Source of the DNA: Bombus terrestris
Taxonomy: Eukaryota > Arthropoda > Insecta > Hymenoptera > Apidae
Assembly: GCF_910591885.1 (NCBI RefSeq)
Contig: NC_063283.1
Coordinates: 2,527,001-2,591,000, forward strand
DNA: 64,000 nt
Reading direction: 5' to 3'
Numbering within the stretch: the first letter of the stretch is position 1; every line of letters starts with the position of its first letter. Shown in pieces: positions 36,072-48,492 of the stretch. The notes beneath the pieces are model-generated. The model was given only the letters and a program-made list of their open reading frames with translations. It was not told the origin of the DNA and did no database searches. The translations under genes were made by a program, and so were the position numbers.

Positions 36072-39000
36072 TACTTTTATTTCGGCAATTAAGATCCACG
36101 ATTCTCAACATTATTAGTTATTGTTTACCTGGAATTATCGCCAATTAATTGCGCCGCTTTTTCTGCTTTTATAAAGTACAATATATAATAAAAATACAGC
36201 AATTTAGTAGTGTTAAAATTAATTAAAAAGTTACGCTATCGATTATGATTAAATAAAGTTATAATCGAACGATACCACAGTGTAAAGAAATATTCAAATG
36301 AATTACGAATTTCCAATTTCACGTTCAAGTCGTGTTATTTATCTTTAATTATCTTCGGTGTTTTTAATTTTACCTATATTTTTGTATACTTTTAATTTGA
36401 TGTTTTGTATAAACAATATGTGAAATCGTTAAATAAAATCGTTACCGCAGAATATAATTAACCGCTCAAATCATTTTTACACTTCTTCGTTTTTTAAGTA
36501 GCGAATATTAGTCGTCGATACTTGGGAAAATGCACGGTGGACGGCGTATAGGTTGGCTGAGTGTTAAAACGAGTCGGTTGACCTTTTAATGAACTTTTTT
36601 GGCCAACGAAGGCAAGACACCAGATAGGAAAAAATCTAGACATTTTTGTGATATTCTTTTTATCTTCTTCGTTTTACGATACGATATTTTACGATGTCGC
36701 CTTGATCGCGATACACCGAGCAAGTGTATGCAGCGACGAACGAAAACATTTGCATTTTCCTGCAAAATCCTGCATAGGTTGACGCTCGTTTTTATTCCAA
36801 CTAAAAAGGTACGTAACTGTTGTAACGATGATCGGAATCGATGTTGCCGAAGTTCATATTTTGAAAGTTACGTTTGCCAGAATAAAGTTGTGCAAAGGAT
36901 CGTGCACAAATTTTCAAAGGATTTTCTACAGAGAACTAATCTCTGTCAGTACGTACGTACTTGGTATGTGCTTTTAATTTTCAACGGTGCTCCATGTAAG
37001 AAATCTCATCTTAAGGCCACTTTGAGTTGGTTAACGTTACGACCATCTCTTGCGACTTCATCTTGTAAACGGGTGAAATTAAAGAAAAATTTGGAATATA
37101 ACCATCGTGATACAAGTCTTAAGAAATAGTCGTGTAGTTTCCTTCTTTATTCTTCCGTTGTAAGATGGTTGGACCGGGATCTTATTAATTCAGCAGGAAT
37201 TGTTCGCGATGGCATAGATTACGAATCCCGCGGTTTCAACCGGAGAATAACAACACGTATTTCTAGTTTCCACGTGACATTTACCAGAGGAGTACGCAGG
37301 ATCTTTAAAAGAACGTTGATGTTTCTGCAAGCTGTACGCTCTCGAACGGAAAGCTTCGTTTTTCGTGGAAAAATTCCCGCTTCCGTGCATTATGCAAAAA
37401 GGAAGATTGCGTGTGAAATTTGAAGTGAATCGGATGAAAATTGTAGAAGAAACGTGCGCCACCGTGTTTAAATATCACATTTTCGAGAACGCGCTTTATG
37501 AAAAGTGAAACTTTTCGTTCGAGAGTCTTTTTTTTACAGTTTCTACGAAAATCAAAATTTCTCTTTTAAATCCTACGTACTTTCCTAGCGAACGTTACGT
37601 AGAAACTAGTATTTGGATTGTTCTTTAGCTCGAACTTTTAGGTAGACCGTGATCTACGTTAAAAATTGTTCAAATTAAACAAACTAGAGGGAACGAAAGA
37701 AGAATGAAAGAAACAAAAAAATACACGATTATTTTGAATTATTTTATGAGACTCGTCGCAACTTCTTCCGTAATCCTTTCGCAAGAAAAGATTGCGAAAG
37801 ATCGTGTCGAATTTAACCAACTCGAGATTGCCTTAACGCTGGCTCGTCTTGTCGAATTTCCATTCTGGCTTTACGCAAATCCGCGACAAACCGATACGAT
37901 ATGTGAGCGCAGTATTGAAACAGTGGTTCATGATATTATATTCATAGATTCGCATGTAGATCTGCTTTTTACCATAGATATCCAAACGCGCATGCGAATC
38001 TACGCTTGACCAGCGATGCACGTAACGAGATACGCGTATGTTCAACACCGGCCGATTTCGGCTCGGACGGGCATACGTTCGAAATTTGCGAGACATGCAA
38101 TTTCCCGCGTCAACTTACGATAATTTATGCTCGTGAGAATTCCCACGAGTGGCCAAGCTCGTTTCCACCGAACCGAGACGAGACGACGACCGATACGCAT
38201 TGACTGTCCGCAAAAAAGCCGACGATTAAACGGAAATACGGTCTCTCTGCAGCGAGATCTCATTGGTTTGTATCGTACAGAAGATGACGAAGCGATTCGC
38301 GATAACGCGCTTCATCGCGACAGTCGTTCGTTGCATGCGTTGTTATCTAACAACGCGATCTAACAGCACGAGTTGTTAGATTGCGTTGTTGCGGAACAAA
38401 CCCACGCATACTTGTATCTCTAGCGTGTTTTAAATACAGCTCTCTGAAGTCTCGTCGTTGTGTGCCACTAATTCTAATCTCATCCTGACACGAGGTTGAC
38501 CGACTCATTACCACCTAATGACAAAATCCGTAATCACTTAGTTGCCAAGCCAATAGTTTCGAGTATAACTCTGCTACGTTTTACGTACGAACCTCAAAAG
38601 CCTTGTCATTTTAAATTCTCAACGCAAGAAACCTCATGCTCACCGACTAGTTTCTAACGTAATTCTGCCGCATTTTAGATACAAAAGGAGTCTTGCCATT
38701 GTATGCTTCTAATCCTAAACGATCCTCGACGTAAGAAACCTCCTCCTGATACTGGGATGCACTATTAGTTTCGAACATAACTCTACCACATATGAACAAC
38801 TACGAAAATCCTTGTGTCCTTGTATGCTTCTAATTCTATGTGACTTTTCTATACAACAAGATCTTATTCTTATAGAACGCTAATTCTGAGCGTAACTTCT
38901 CTATAGAAGTCGTAGGTACACAAAGCCCGGAAGGAAAGAATTTATCGTATCGCTTTACCGACCGCTAGCGGTTCAACAGCATACGCACGTCCGACCGGCA

Positions 39001-39257
39001 GCTCAGGCGCAGATTCTCCCTGGCGCCGGCTCCGTTTCGGTTTAGACTCTCCAATGCCATTCTTTTCTTTCTTAAAATTGGTATAGAACTGTGGGAGCTT
39101 ACGAAGCAACGAAACTGACGCGACCGAGCAAGGTACCTTAGTACTAAATAACAAAATACTGCTCAAATAACGAGAGAGATTGTCGGCGACTGTTGATAAG
39201 CGTTGGCGACAAAAAGCCGATTAATCGGCTATCGGTAGGTAAAATGGTATTAGTTTC
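36072..39257. other. Non-coding stretch between the two repeat copies
   Basis: Very AT-rich at 36072-36500. ORFs of 176 codons (36599-37129, TTG start) and 101 codons (37704-38009, ATG start) are open but show no family features or splice context. Contains the solo mariner end at 38505-38553. Confidence 0.45.
38505..38553 (-). repeat. Solo mariner-type terminal repeat (family 2)
   Basis: Reverse complement reads TTGGCTTGGCAACTAAGTGA then TTACGGATTTTGTCATTAGG, the family 2 terminal repeat. No opposing end nearby. Confidence 0.65.
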
Positions 39258-39530
39258 ATCGAGATACGTAGAATTTTGTGTGCTAGACTAGATTAGCCGC
39301 GTAGTAGCGACACGCGTATGTGAATATGACTGTATGGAAGTTGTGTGCGCACAGCGTCTCGAGAAACGGACGAATGCAACTGCTCCGTCGACGATGTGGT
39401 ATACAAGATGGTGAGACAAAGAGAGCGCTGAGGCGCGTGCAAATGCATATCGACGAAGATCCTGCAAATCGTTCGTTAAATAAATCTGAAACTATTTTAA
39501 TATAAATTCTAAGTGTATCCTTAGTGTTCC
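39258..39530 (+). repeat. Dispersed direct repeat, copy 2
   Basis: Second copy of the repeat at 35807-36071, diverged by substitutions and small indels, ending in the same AATAAATCTGAAACTATTTT-type tail. Confidence 0.6.
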
Positions 39531-42500
39531 CTTTTTTATATTACGTGAAACTTCACGCACGTGTCTGATATGAGTTACCATGAACTCGGAGTTTTTAATC
39601 CGCGCGACTCGTTTGTATAAAAGTGTATTAATCGTGTCTGGCGATGTTCGCGTTAGCCAATCTTAACGCTCGCGTTAATTAAACTTTCTATCGTAGTTCG
39701 AAATTCGACTGACATTTCAAGTACGTAAACAGCTCTGAATTTCGCCCGTCTGTAATTCATACGATCTGATTCATGAGTTTCGGGGATCGTGTATACGCGT
39801 CACGATTGTGTACATCACACACGACTGTGTACACGTACGATTCTCCGTTCGTATTCATCGCGTTCTCAAACTCGCAGAAATAAGCTTTTGCAAATATCTC
39901 GCAACGTTGCTTCCTAACGAATCGCTTACGAACGATTTACTTGGTAAAGATGCACGATCACGATCGAACGTAATCATCAGTTCGACGATTTAAACCGATC
40001 GACCACGTCTTACATGAAACTAAAACGATCATGTACCTACTGTAACCTTGTTCGTAAATATCGGAATAGATTTGCTGGTCTCGTACGTGATAATTGGCAG
40101 CGAGAATCGTATTACGAGCAATAAATTTACCAACAATTAGTTTCCATGCGATATTCGATCACATTAAATACAGATTCCATTATGCTTTATAATCGGGTGA
40201 AAAGTTTTTCCCAGGCAGCGTCAATTCTACCGCAGTGTAACGTACGATGACCCGCAAAAACTTTGCCACTGGCCCGCTTTAATTCGCTGATCGAGCCATC
40301 GTCCTCGCGATCGATCGACTCGACCAGAGCCACGCGAAACGCTGTAACATTTCTCGACCGAGTTATCAAAGGGGGAGAGGACGAAACGAGCGAACGAGAT
40401 AACGATGTAATTCGATGATCGTGCTCGCAAAAGGAGCGCTAATGGGTTTTCATCGGCGCAACGCGACGCGAGTAAAGACGGGAGAAAGTGGCGCGAGTGA
40501 TTTGCAAGGTTGGAAAGAAGGGTGGCAACGGAAGCGCGCAATTTAATTTCGCCAGAGAGTTTGAATCGCGTCGACTATAAGGGGCGAGCTTTCGACAACG
40601 GGGGAGGTAGGTGGTTGATAAATAGGATCGTCGAATAGGCGAGAACATGGTCGAAACAGCCTCCGCGTCTGTCGTTACGTTCGGACGCGAATACGTTCGA
40701 AGGGTAGAAAAAAAGAGGGCGAAACTCTTGTTACACGAGCAAATACAACGTACTCGATGAAACTTCGATACGATTGTTTCGAACGATTCTCGTCGTTGCT
40801 CGCTACTTAACGTCTCAAGCTCGACGCAATTAAAATCTATTAGCAGTCTATTAACCATCTATCAGCGATCTCGAGACAGTAAATAGCCATGAAGTTAATA
40901 TTCCGAAATATGCTGCCTTTCTCGCTGCTTCTTTCCAGAATTATTCCACCCACTTGCTCCGCGAGAATTGCAGTCCGATTTATTGGAATCCGAAGGAGCG
41001 CCACTGTAAACCGTGTACGCCATTACCGGTAGTATTAGCGTGCACGATTAAAAAAAAAAAGAAGAAGCACAGGCTGCTAAAAGCCCGATGATCGACAGAA
41101 TCTCCGAGTCGAAAGAAATCACGTTACACGGAGCGTCGTGTGGATAAGCTCGGGGTCGTGTGCGTTTGTTCGAGCACCTACCCGCATGTTGCATCTCTGC
41201 AGCGTATCATCGCGTGGTCGGTTTCAACGGAGCTTTCACAGGCGCAAAACTTGTCGTCGTTTATCCGAAGGGATGGCCGCGTTGAATCGCGAACTCTGTA
41301 ACTTCGTCGCGCTTGCGATTGTGTATATCGCGATAACGTTGTTTGTTTGCGACGTTTGCGTGCGTCGAGTATTCCGCTACGATGAAATTTCGCGCTCTGT
41401 GCAAGCCACCAGTCGATGAAGAACCTCTTTTCTCTCTCTCTCTCTCTCCTTCTTTCTCTTCCTCTCTGCAGTGCCATTTAGTGGCGACGACGTTTTCGTT
41501 GTGTCGCTTTGCGCGCCAAGTACGAGAGAAGGAGAGACGAAGGATGCGATAAGTTGCGGGAGAAGAATATGGGGAACGGAATTAAAGGAGATTCTATGAA
41601 ACGCGGCAACCAGAAATTAGAACGACCCTTCCTGTACCATTCAAGTCGGCTTAACGATATTCGTAACACAATACACGGCCGTTCCTTCGACCGGAAGAAG
41701 GACCGACGGGGTTGGTAACGAGGTACGGGAATTACGCCCCTCCCGTTTCGATTCAGCTCTGGTCGAGACCTGCGATTCGATATCGCGGATCAGGCTTTTC
41801 ATTTTCTTGCCGTGACCTCGCGTTCTATCGCGCCCGTTCGACGTGGTCGCTGCTAGCGACGCACCCGGTGCGTCGTCTTAATATCCTCGCTATGGATTAA
41901 CCCTTTCACCGTGCAGGCCGAACGTCGTACGACGGAAGAGTAGGAACTCTTAAAGCTTATATAGCCGTGAGGATAAATTATGTATTCCATGTTTCAACTG
42001 TGCGGAAATCGAGGTCGTGAAACTTCCCTAGGAAGTTGCGGTGATCCGAAAGATACAGCAACTGAAAATCTACGCCGTGGTGTTTATTCTCGCGAAAGGA
42101 TCGTATAAATATACGAAAAGTTTGTAAAATTAATAGAAAATAGAATATACATGTATATTTACGCATATAAACTACGTAATTATCGATTTAAACATACACA
42201 ATGAACAATTATGAATTGGAAAACGTATCCGTCGGATCAAGCGCAATCGATCCGCAGGGTTGAAACTTAATTATCGAACTGTCGATGGAAATTGAGGGCC
42301 ACAGAGAGAGGACGTGGAACGCGGCCCTGTCATAAGTATCAGAGCATTTAGAGAAAACAAGGTAAACATTTTCTAAATGAAAAATTCTACGCCAGATGTA
42401 CGATCGTGTCCCTTCCATCGCTAACCCGCGTTCATATTGGCTCGTTCGTTAGCTGTTTGCGAGCGCGGAACAAAACGATGAAAAGGAACAAAGCTGACCG

Positions 42501-43629
42501 CCGACAGACTGTAAACAGAGTCGTACTTTCGGTCAAAAATTTTCATTTCGCGCGCTATCTGGCTAATATTTTCTTATTTCAGAAAATACGTCGAGATACC
42601 GGAAGCTTGCCGCGTCTTTTATCTTTCCAGCGAGATTAATGCCGCTTCTCTCGCGCTATTGTTAATTTATAACGTTCCATGTATCGTCTATTATCTCGCT
42701 CCGTATCTCGTTCCTGAGAAGTTGCAATATGCCAGGACGGTATCGTCCGTTAAATACTTTTCTATCGTCAATTCTACCATCAGCCACGTTAAAAAAGGAG
42801 AAGTTATAAATTCACAAGATTCACAAAGAAAATGACAATACGAAAACCTTCCAGCCACTACGAGTAATTGGAACACTCGCGAGATTCTCTTACGCGAGTT
42901 TAAACCGATAAAAATGCGCAGGTGTCTTGTGAACGATAACGTACGTTGATAGACGTACATTACACGGACAGGTAAAGGTGAAACGTCGAAACAGTTTGTC
43001 GAAGCGGTCTTTGGAAGACGGTAATTTGGTTTGGCGCGCAACGATCGGCCAAGCAAATTGTTTCCCGCCGGGCGGATTTGTCGTTGCGAAGATTAAATCT
43101 GAACGCGACGATATGCGCGGTATCGCGGCGCGTACCTATAAAACGAAACGAAATTTCATTTGCATTTTGTCGCGTAACAAAGATTCGTGTCGGAATATCG
43201 CGATCTCGTAAACGGACCACGCGCGCGTACCGCGAGCGAACATTCAGCTCGTAATTCAAAGAGATGCCGAACGATAAACGCTCTTTTTCCCACCCACGAT
43301 CCACCGCTGTACGTAAGCGCGCGTGTGCGTGTGTGGCTTTTGCTCGCCAACGGCCCGTCGAATATAAATTGTCTCGTTTTTATCGTTTGTCTACGTCGTA
43401 ATCCGCGCGCGTTTATTCCGCATCGGCGAAATGCGTGGAATACTCGGAACCCTGTGCTGGTGGAAAGAAAAGGTGCTGGAACATGCAATACGAAATGGAG
43501 CGATCGTGGCGAATACAGCGGCTGAAATATCGCCGTGATCATCAAGTCGATGGAAACTGAAGTTTGCGCGTTTTGGACATAGAAACGTGTAACTAAGAAT
43601 CTTTTTTAGAGGAAGACTATAACGAAGTA
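39531..43629. other. Non-coding stretch, no gene recognised
   Basis: Holds a CT microsatellite at 41427-41468 and an A-run at 41050-41060. Overlapping ORFs on both strands at 40200-41700 and 42690-43500 follow CpG-rich composition and show no domain. Confidence 0.45.
41427..41468. repeat. CT microsatellite
   Basis: CT-rich run with CCTTC interruptions. Confidence 0.8.
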
Positions 43630-43812
43630 TTAGGTCGTCCGAAAAGTGTCTTTCCTTTACATGCATCTTTATACAAACATGTCGAACGTTGTGATCCTGA
43701 TTTTGATAAAACAAAATGGATCATACGTAATTCGATAAAATAATATTAAACGGAAGATGTTGCGCATCCATTGATTTCTTATAAAACGAAAGAAACTTTT
43801 CGGACGACCTAA
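43630..43812 (+). mobile_element. Mariner-derived MITE, family 1, copy d
   Basis: The best-preserved copy. TTAGGTCGTCCGAAAAGT at the left and CGGACGACCTAA at the right, inverted repeats of about 28 bases, TA on both sides, 183 bases in total. Contains the ATGGATCATACGTAATTCGA block shared with copy c. Confidence 0.85.
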
Positions 43813-46800
43813 TAAGACGTATCTCTATGACAAAAACCTATGTATGCGTACGTGACCAGTGTATTTTCCATTTTCCTATTCGTTTTGTGAATATAACGAG
43901 AGCAAAGTGTCTCGGGGGTCGCTTTAATTATCGATTCGTTTTACCAGCCATCTTTTCATAAAGCAATTCGAACATCGACCGAAAGAAAGAAGAACGCGAT
44001 ATCACGTCGCGTTAAAATCACCTCGTCTCGTGCTTTTTCGCAAGTAAACGTCGCGATCTGTAACAATTATAAATTGATTTTGTCTAAAGCAACGATCGGC
44101 GGAGATTCGACACCACGTAAAACTAATAGCTGGCAAACGGAATATCGGTTTACGAGTAACCTTTGCGATCGAAAATTGAAATTGCCTGTACGAAACGCAT
44201 ATGGTCCTCGATGCGGTTGCGTCGATGCTTCACCCGTTCCGAAGCTTTAATTTACAACCGCGCCACATCGTTCCCAGCTGCCAGTAACCAACACCTAGAA
44301 CGCGACGGTGAGCGTCGCGACGCGTTGCGTCACGACCTTTGGAACGGACGTATGCTATGCAAATGGAATCAATTTGCTAGTCGGTGGGCGTCGCCGGTTC
44401 GTGGACAGGATAGCCGACCACCACCCTATTGTCTCCCTTCGAATTTGGCCTCGTGCCTCGCGTTTCCTGCTAACTCGCGGCTTCTTCTTGGCAAATGAGT
44501 TTTACGCGATGGAAACTCGGACAGGGAACAGCAACGCGGAGGAAAAGTAAATGGCCGCAAGGGCAGATAGGCAGCGACAGTATGATTTAATATCGTAAAA
44601 TAGACTGCAACACGCTGTTACGCCCCGCAGAATCCCGATTTGGGAGAACAGGAGGGGAAGAACCCCTGCTGTTTCCCGTGGGGTGTCCGCCGTCCAAATA
44701 CAAGCCTATTCGAACCCCAAAATTCGACGACGCACGCACCATGCCCTGAAAGCGGCATTTCCTACGAGTATCGGATACTCGTGTTTCAGATACATTTGTG
44801 CCGGTACGATAAAGGAACATGATTCTGTTTTATTTTCAAATGCAGGCGCATTGCGGTGTCCTTCGGTCATATTTAATAAATGTCAAAGAAATCTCTGTTT
44901 CCTTTTGATGCGGATGGAAGTTTAGTGGAATACATTTCCAACTGACTATCCCATAAGCGTTTCACGTGCTGTTATTGCGTTTTCGACGTTAGCTTCGACC
45001 ATTTGTGCGCTGTATTGATTTCTGCACCAGCACCGATTTTAAATAATTCTTCGTTTGAACCGTACCTTGCTCGAAGAAATTATAATATAAATTATCGAAC
45101 GATATCTCAGAAACTCGAAAGAGCGTTCCAGAATGCTGGGGATATTTTCAAGTGCGAACACGTAAAAATACCGCATAGATTTAAGCGACCCGGTATATGC
45201 AATATGCAGACGACGTCAATAAAAATGAAGTTGTAGCATGGTTAATTCCGTGGATGTTCGCGCGCGAGACATTTCCCTTGCCTTGCGTGTATTAAATTTA
45301 ACAAAATTGAAATATCTTTGAAATTAAGTATTTTCTGACGGCCAATGAATAAGGAATGAAAAACCTCATCGATTCATAAATAACAAGATACATAGCTCCG
45401 CTTAAAAAGTAGCCAAAGATGTTGGGATTTCGTTAAAAAAATTGCGTTTAGAATAGATTCCTTGCACCGTTGCACGCGCACCCTTAAAAAATAATGCAAC
45501 TTTCCTCTCGGAAGATTTTTCCTACCACGCTTTATAAGCGCAAGATACCTAAGAGCCTCGTTTCTCCTCACTCGCCATATATTTTACTTGCTCGTGTCGA
45601 TCATTTTGCTTTATCTCTTTCACCGAGGTACCCATACGAATACAAATCGAAAACAATAAATTGTTTAAAATTCATAATTGTCGCGATACACGAAGCACCA
45701 TGTGTTCCCTGTCGTAAGATCTACCATATGGGAAATAAATATTGATTTATCATATATATACGTGAACCACAATGCTTCGTTTCCACACACATATTACTCG
45801 TTGGTCAATATGTGTTCCCCATATGGTAGATATATTGCTTTCCTTGCAGTATTACAATACATGTAATATATATATATACTAAAACCAATAATTAAATATA
45901 ATTATATTCAAGATCAACGCGAGAACCTCTTCCTTTTTTCTTTTTTAATTTGACAACCTAATTACTGCAGCAGGCTATTCTGATACACGGTGGAACGTTT
46001 AATTCTAATTAATCGTGCATAACATATTTAGATTGAGACGAAAGAGGCGCAGTTGTAACGTTAACTAAGGAGAACAGTTTAGATGCTTATCTGCAGGAAA
46101 TTCCGCCTTTACGGCCCTACGCTGTACAATTCGGCTCGCACCCTCTGCAACGGTCACGCGCTCTGCCGTACGTAGCACCGCTACAACCCCATCTGTTTTC
46201 CTTCCACGAAATGCGTCGCGCGTATCTTGATTGCGATCGACGATTCGTAGGCGACGAGCCCCGTCTCTGCCACATACATTCGCCCTACTTGGGAAACCGA
46301 CGAAAAACAATGGCAATCTGGCCAAGTAGAAAGTTTCAGCGCACTTACCGCTTACCGCGTCTCCGCGCGCGCTCGTTGTGTACGTTTCTTTCCATCCCTT
46401 TTCTTTCGTTATCTTCTTATAGTTCATTGTTTTCTACGAGCGAGAAATTGCCCAGGCTGCGCGAGCCTACTTCTTTTACTCTTAGTCGCGCTCGCGAGTT
46501 AAATAAGTTTGCAACTCGCGAAAGATGCGACGATCTCGTCTCTTTCCCACGGTTTTTCGTCTACTTCTCCGATGTACTTGGTTTTGTACGTATAGTCTGG
46601 GCCTATGGATCGAACCTGATATACGCAGCATGGAATTGGCACGATCGATGACCCGCTTTCCATTTTCAATCGATCAGCTCGCTTTTTAGTAGGCATTGTC
46701 CACGCGTGGTTCATCGATTTTCGTTCGGCCGTGAGAAACAGTTGGAGAAATTAGATGACCGATCCTGTCTACTAAGCGGTGTGAAAACGAGCTTATTAAG

Positions 46801-48316
46801 CGAGCAATACTGTATTTCCATTCGAATTAATTCCGAGGCGCCTCCTCCTCCCTTATGATAATAGCATCGGGCACATTTGCATATGTATAGGCACGGACGT
46901 GTGCGCGTTGATGAAAATTGAGGCGATTTCAAAAACGCAAACAATGAGTTAATTATTAGGCTGTGACGTAAATTAGCGTTGTTTTTATACGCATCGTACT
47001 GAATTCCAGAGATTTCCTACGTTTAATAGTTAATGGCGTATAATGTAATAGTATAATTATAATATAATGCGATATCTACTTTTTATATTCGTTATACGAA
47101 TGATTATATTTATTACACGGATTAAGGGAATTTCGTATTATAAATATAATGCGTACGCAGGGCGAACGATTCACTAATTATTACGTTGTAACATAAATTC
47201 CTCCTGTTTTTATATTTATTATACGAATAAAGAAAATTTCATGTAATAAATACAATCGTTCGCGTAGTAAATCCACGAAACTAAAAGCTGAATTTATATT
47301 ACAAGGAATTCGGTGGTATATTTATCGAACGGTAATTTCGTTCGTTTCCACCGTTCGATCGAAAGATCGGCGGAACGGCGTGTTGGACTGATCGTCGAAT
47401 TCGAGTTTGACGCGCTTTCCAATCGTGCTACTCTTCTGTATAAGCTCGATTCGTTCATCGTCGAATACGTTTGGCCCTCGAGGACAAGGGACGCGTCCAG
47501 CGATCGATCGTCTTAACTGGGTCGGTTTCTCGGTCAGAGGCTACAACGTCGAAAAAGAGTCTTTTCGGTGGCGGATATAGAGGAAAGAGTCTGGTAAAAC
47601 GAAAAAAAAAAAAAAGGAAAAAGAAGAAAATGGAGGAGTCGAATCAAATCGGAGCACGCTACTGGGAAACGTAAGCACCGCTGCTGATGGCGAACGCTAC
47701 TGTTGACCTTTGAATAACGCGGATTTGAACCTCGCGAACTCCGACTGTACACAGATCTTTTCCTTTCACAGAGAACCGAGACAATTACCAATCTATTTAA
47801 AAAGGGTGGCGAAAGCAGCCATTGAAAATCCTTCTACGTTTTCTATACGCTTTACGTACGAGATACGCTTTATCCGCGCAACAACGTGGAAAATCGATCA
47901 GATGATTAACGTCATTTTTAATGTCTCTAAAATATTACACCGCTTTTCGACAGATTATGTTGCGACCAAAATGTACATCCATTTTAACCGGATACTATTC
48001 GTGGAAATCTCCAAATTAAGGTCGACTTAACTTTTTCCTCTTGCAGCTGCGAGTTTACTTTTACCAGTACGGTTGACTCTTGAATAATACGCATCTGAAA
48101 TACGTGATTCTAATTACGCTGCATTTCTTTCTAAATCCCTTTCGCGCTCGATATTCTCCATGTACTTTGCAAATTATTAATTAACTAGATAGTAAAACAA
48201 ACGTATTCGCTCTGGGCAGAATTGGTACGTTATGTTATCATCGTCGATCGGTAAAAATGAATTTTCCTGCAAAGTTTACAAATGATTTCTTCGTCGACGT
48301 TCCAACGTCGATAGGT
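43813..48316. other. Non-coding stretch, no gene recognised
   Basis: Contains an inverted pair ATCTACCATATGGG (45719-45732) and CCCATATGGTAGAT (45818-45831), a short TA run near 45866, and an A-rich tract at 47598-47632. No coding exon recognised. Confidence 0.45.
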
Positions 48317-48492
48317 TTAACCCCTTAACCAATGATTTAAGTTCGAGAATTTTGGGCCGAAAACGTAAACAAGCTGGCGCAGTCTTCGCGCGATTTGTGT
48401 AGTACGTACTACGAGCTGTGCCCGTAATATTTACGTTCGGCCCGATCATCGTACTACAGGCTATGCCCGTAGTTGTAGGTTAAGGAGTTAAG
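48317..48492. mobile_element. Short TTAA-flanked MITE of 176 bases
   Basis: TTAACCCCTTAACC at the left and GGTTAAGGAGTTAA at the right form inverted ends that include TTAA. Inside, two related phrases occur: GTACTACGAGCTGTGCCCGT and GTACTACAGGCTATGCCCGT. Confidence 0.55.

Noticed and set aside
36599..37129. Plus-strand ORF of 176 codons, the longest outside the cadherin
   Set aside because: TTG start after a T-run, cysteine- and lysine-rich composition without any domain, no splice or promoter context.
37704..38009. Plus-strand ORF of 101 codons with an ATG
   Set aside because: No recognisable domain or signal peptide and no transcription or splice context. It cannot be told from chance.
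45719..45831. 14-base inverted pair around CCATATGG, considered as a MITE
   Set aside because: Arms are short, ends show no clear target duplication, and no second copy was found in the window.
46211..46651. Plus-strand ORF of 146 codons opposite a 120-codon ORF
   Set aside because: Both strands are open over the same CpG-rich DNA, which points to composition rather than coding.
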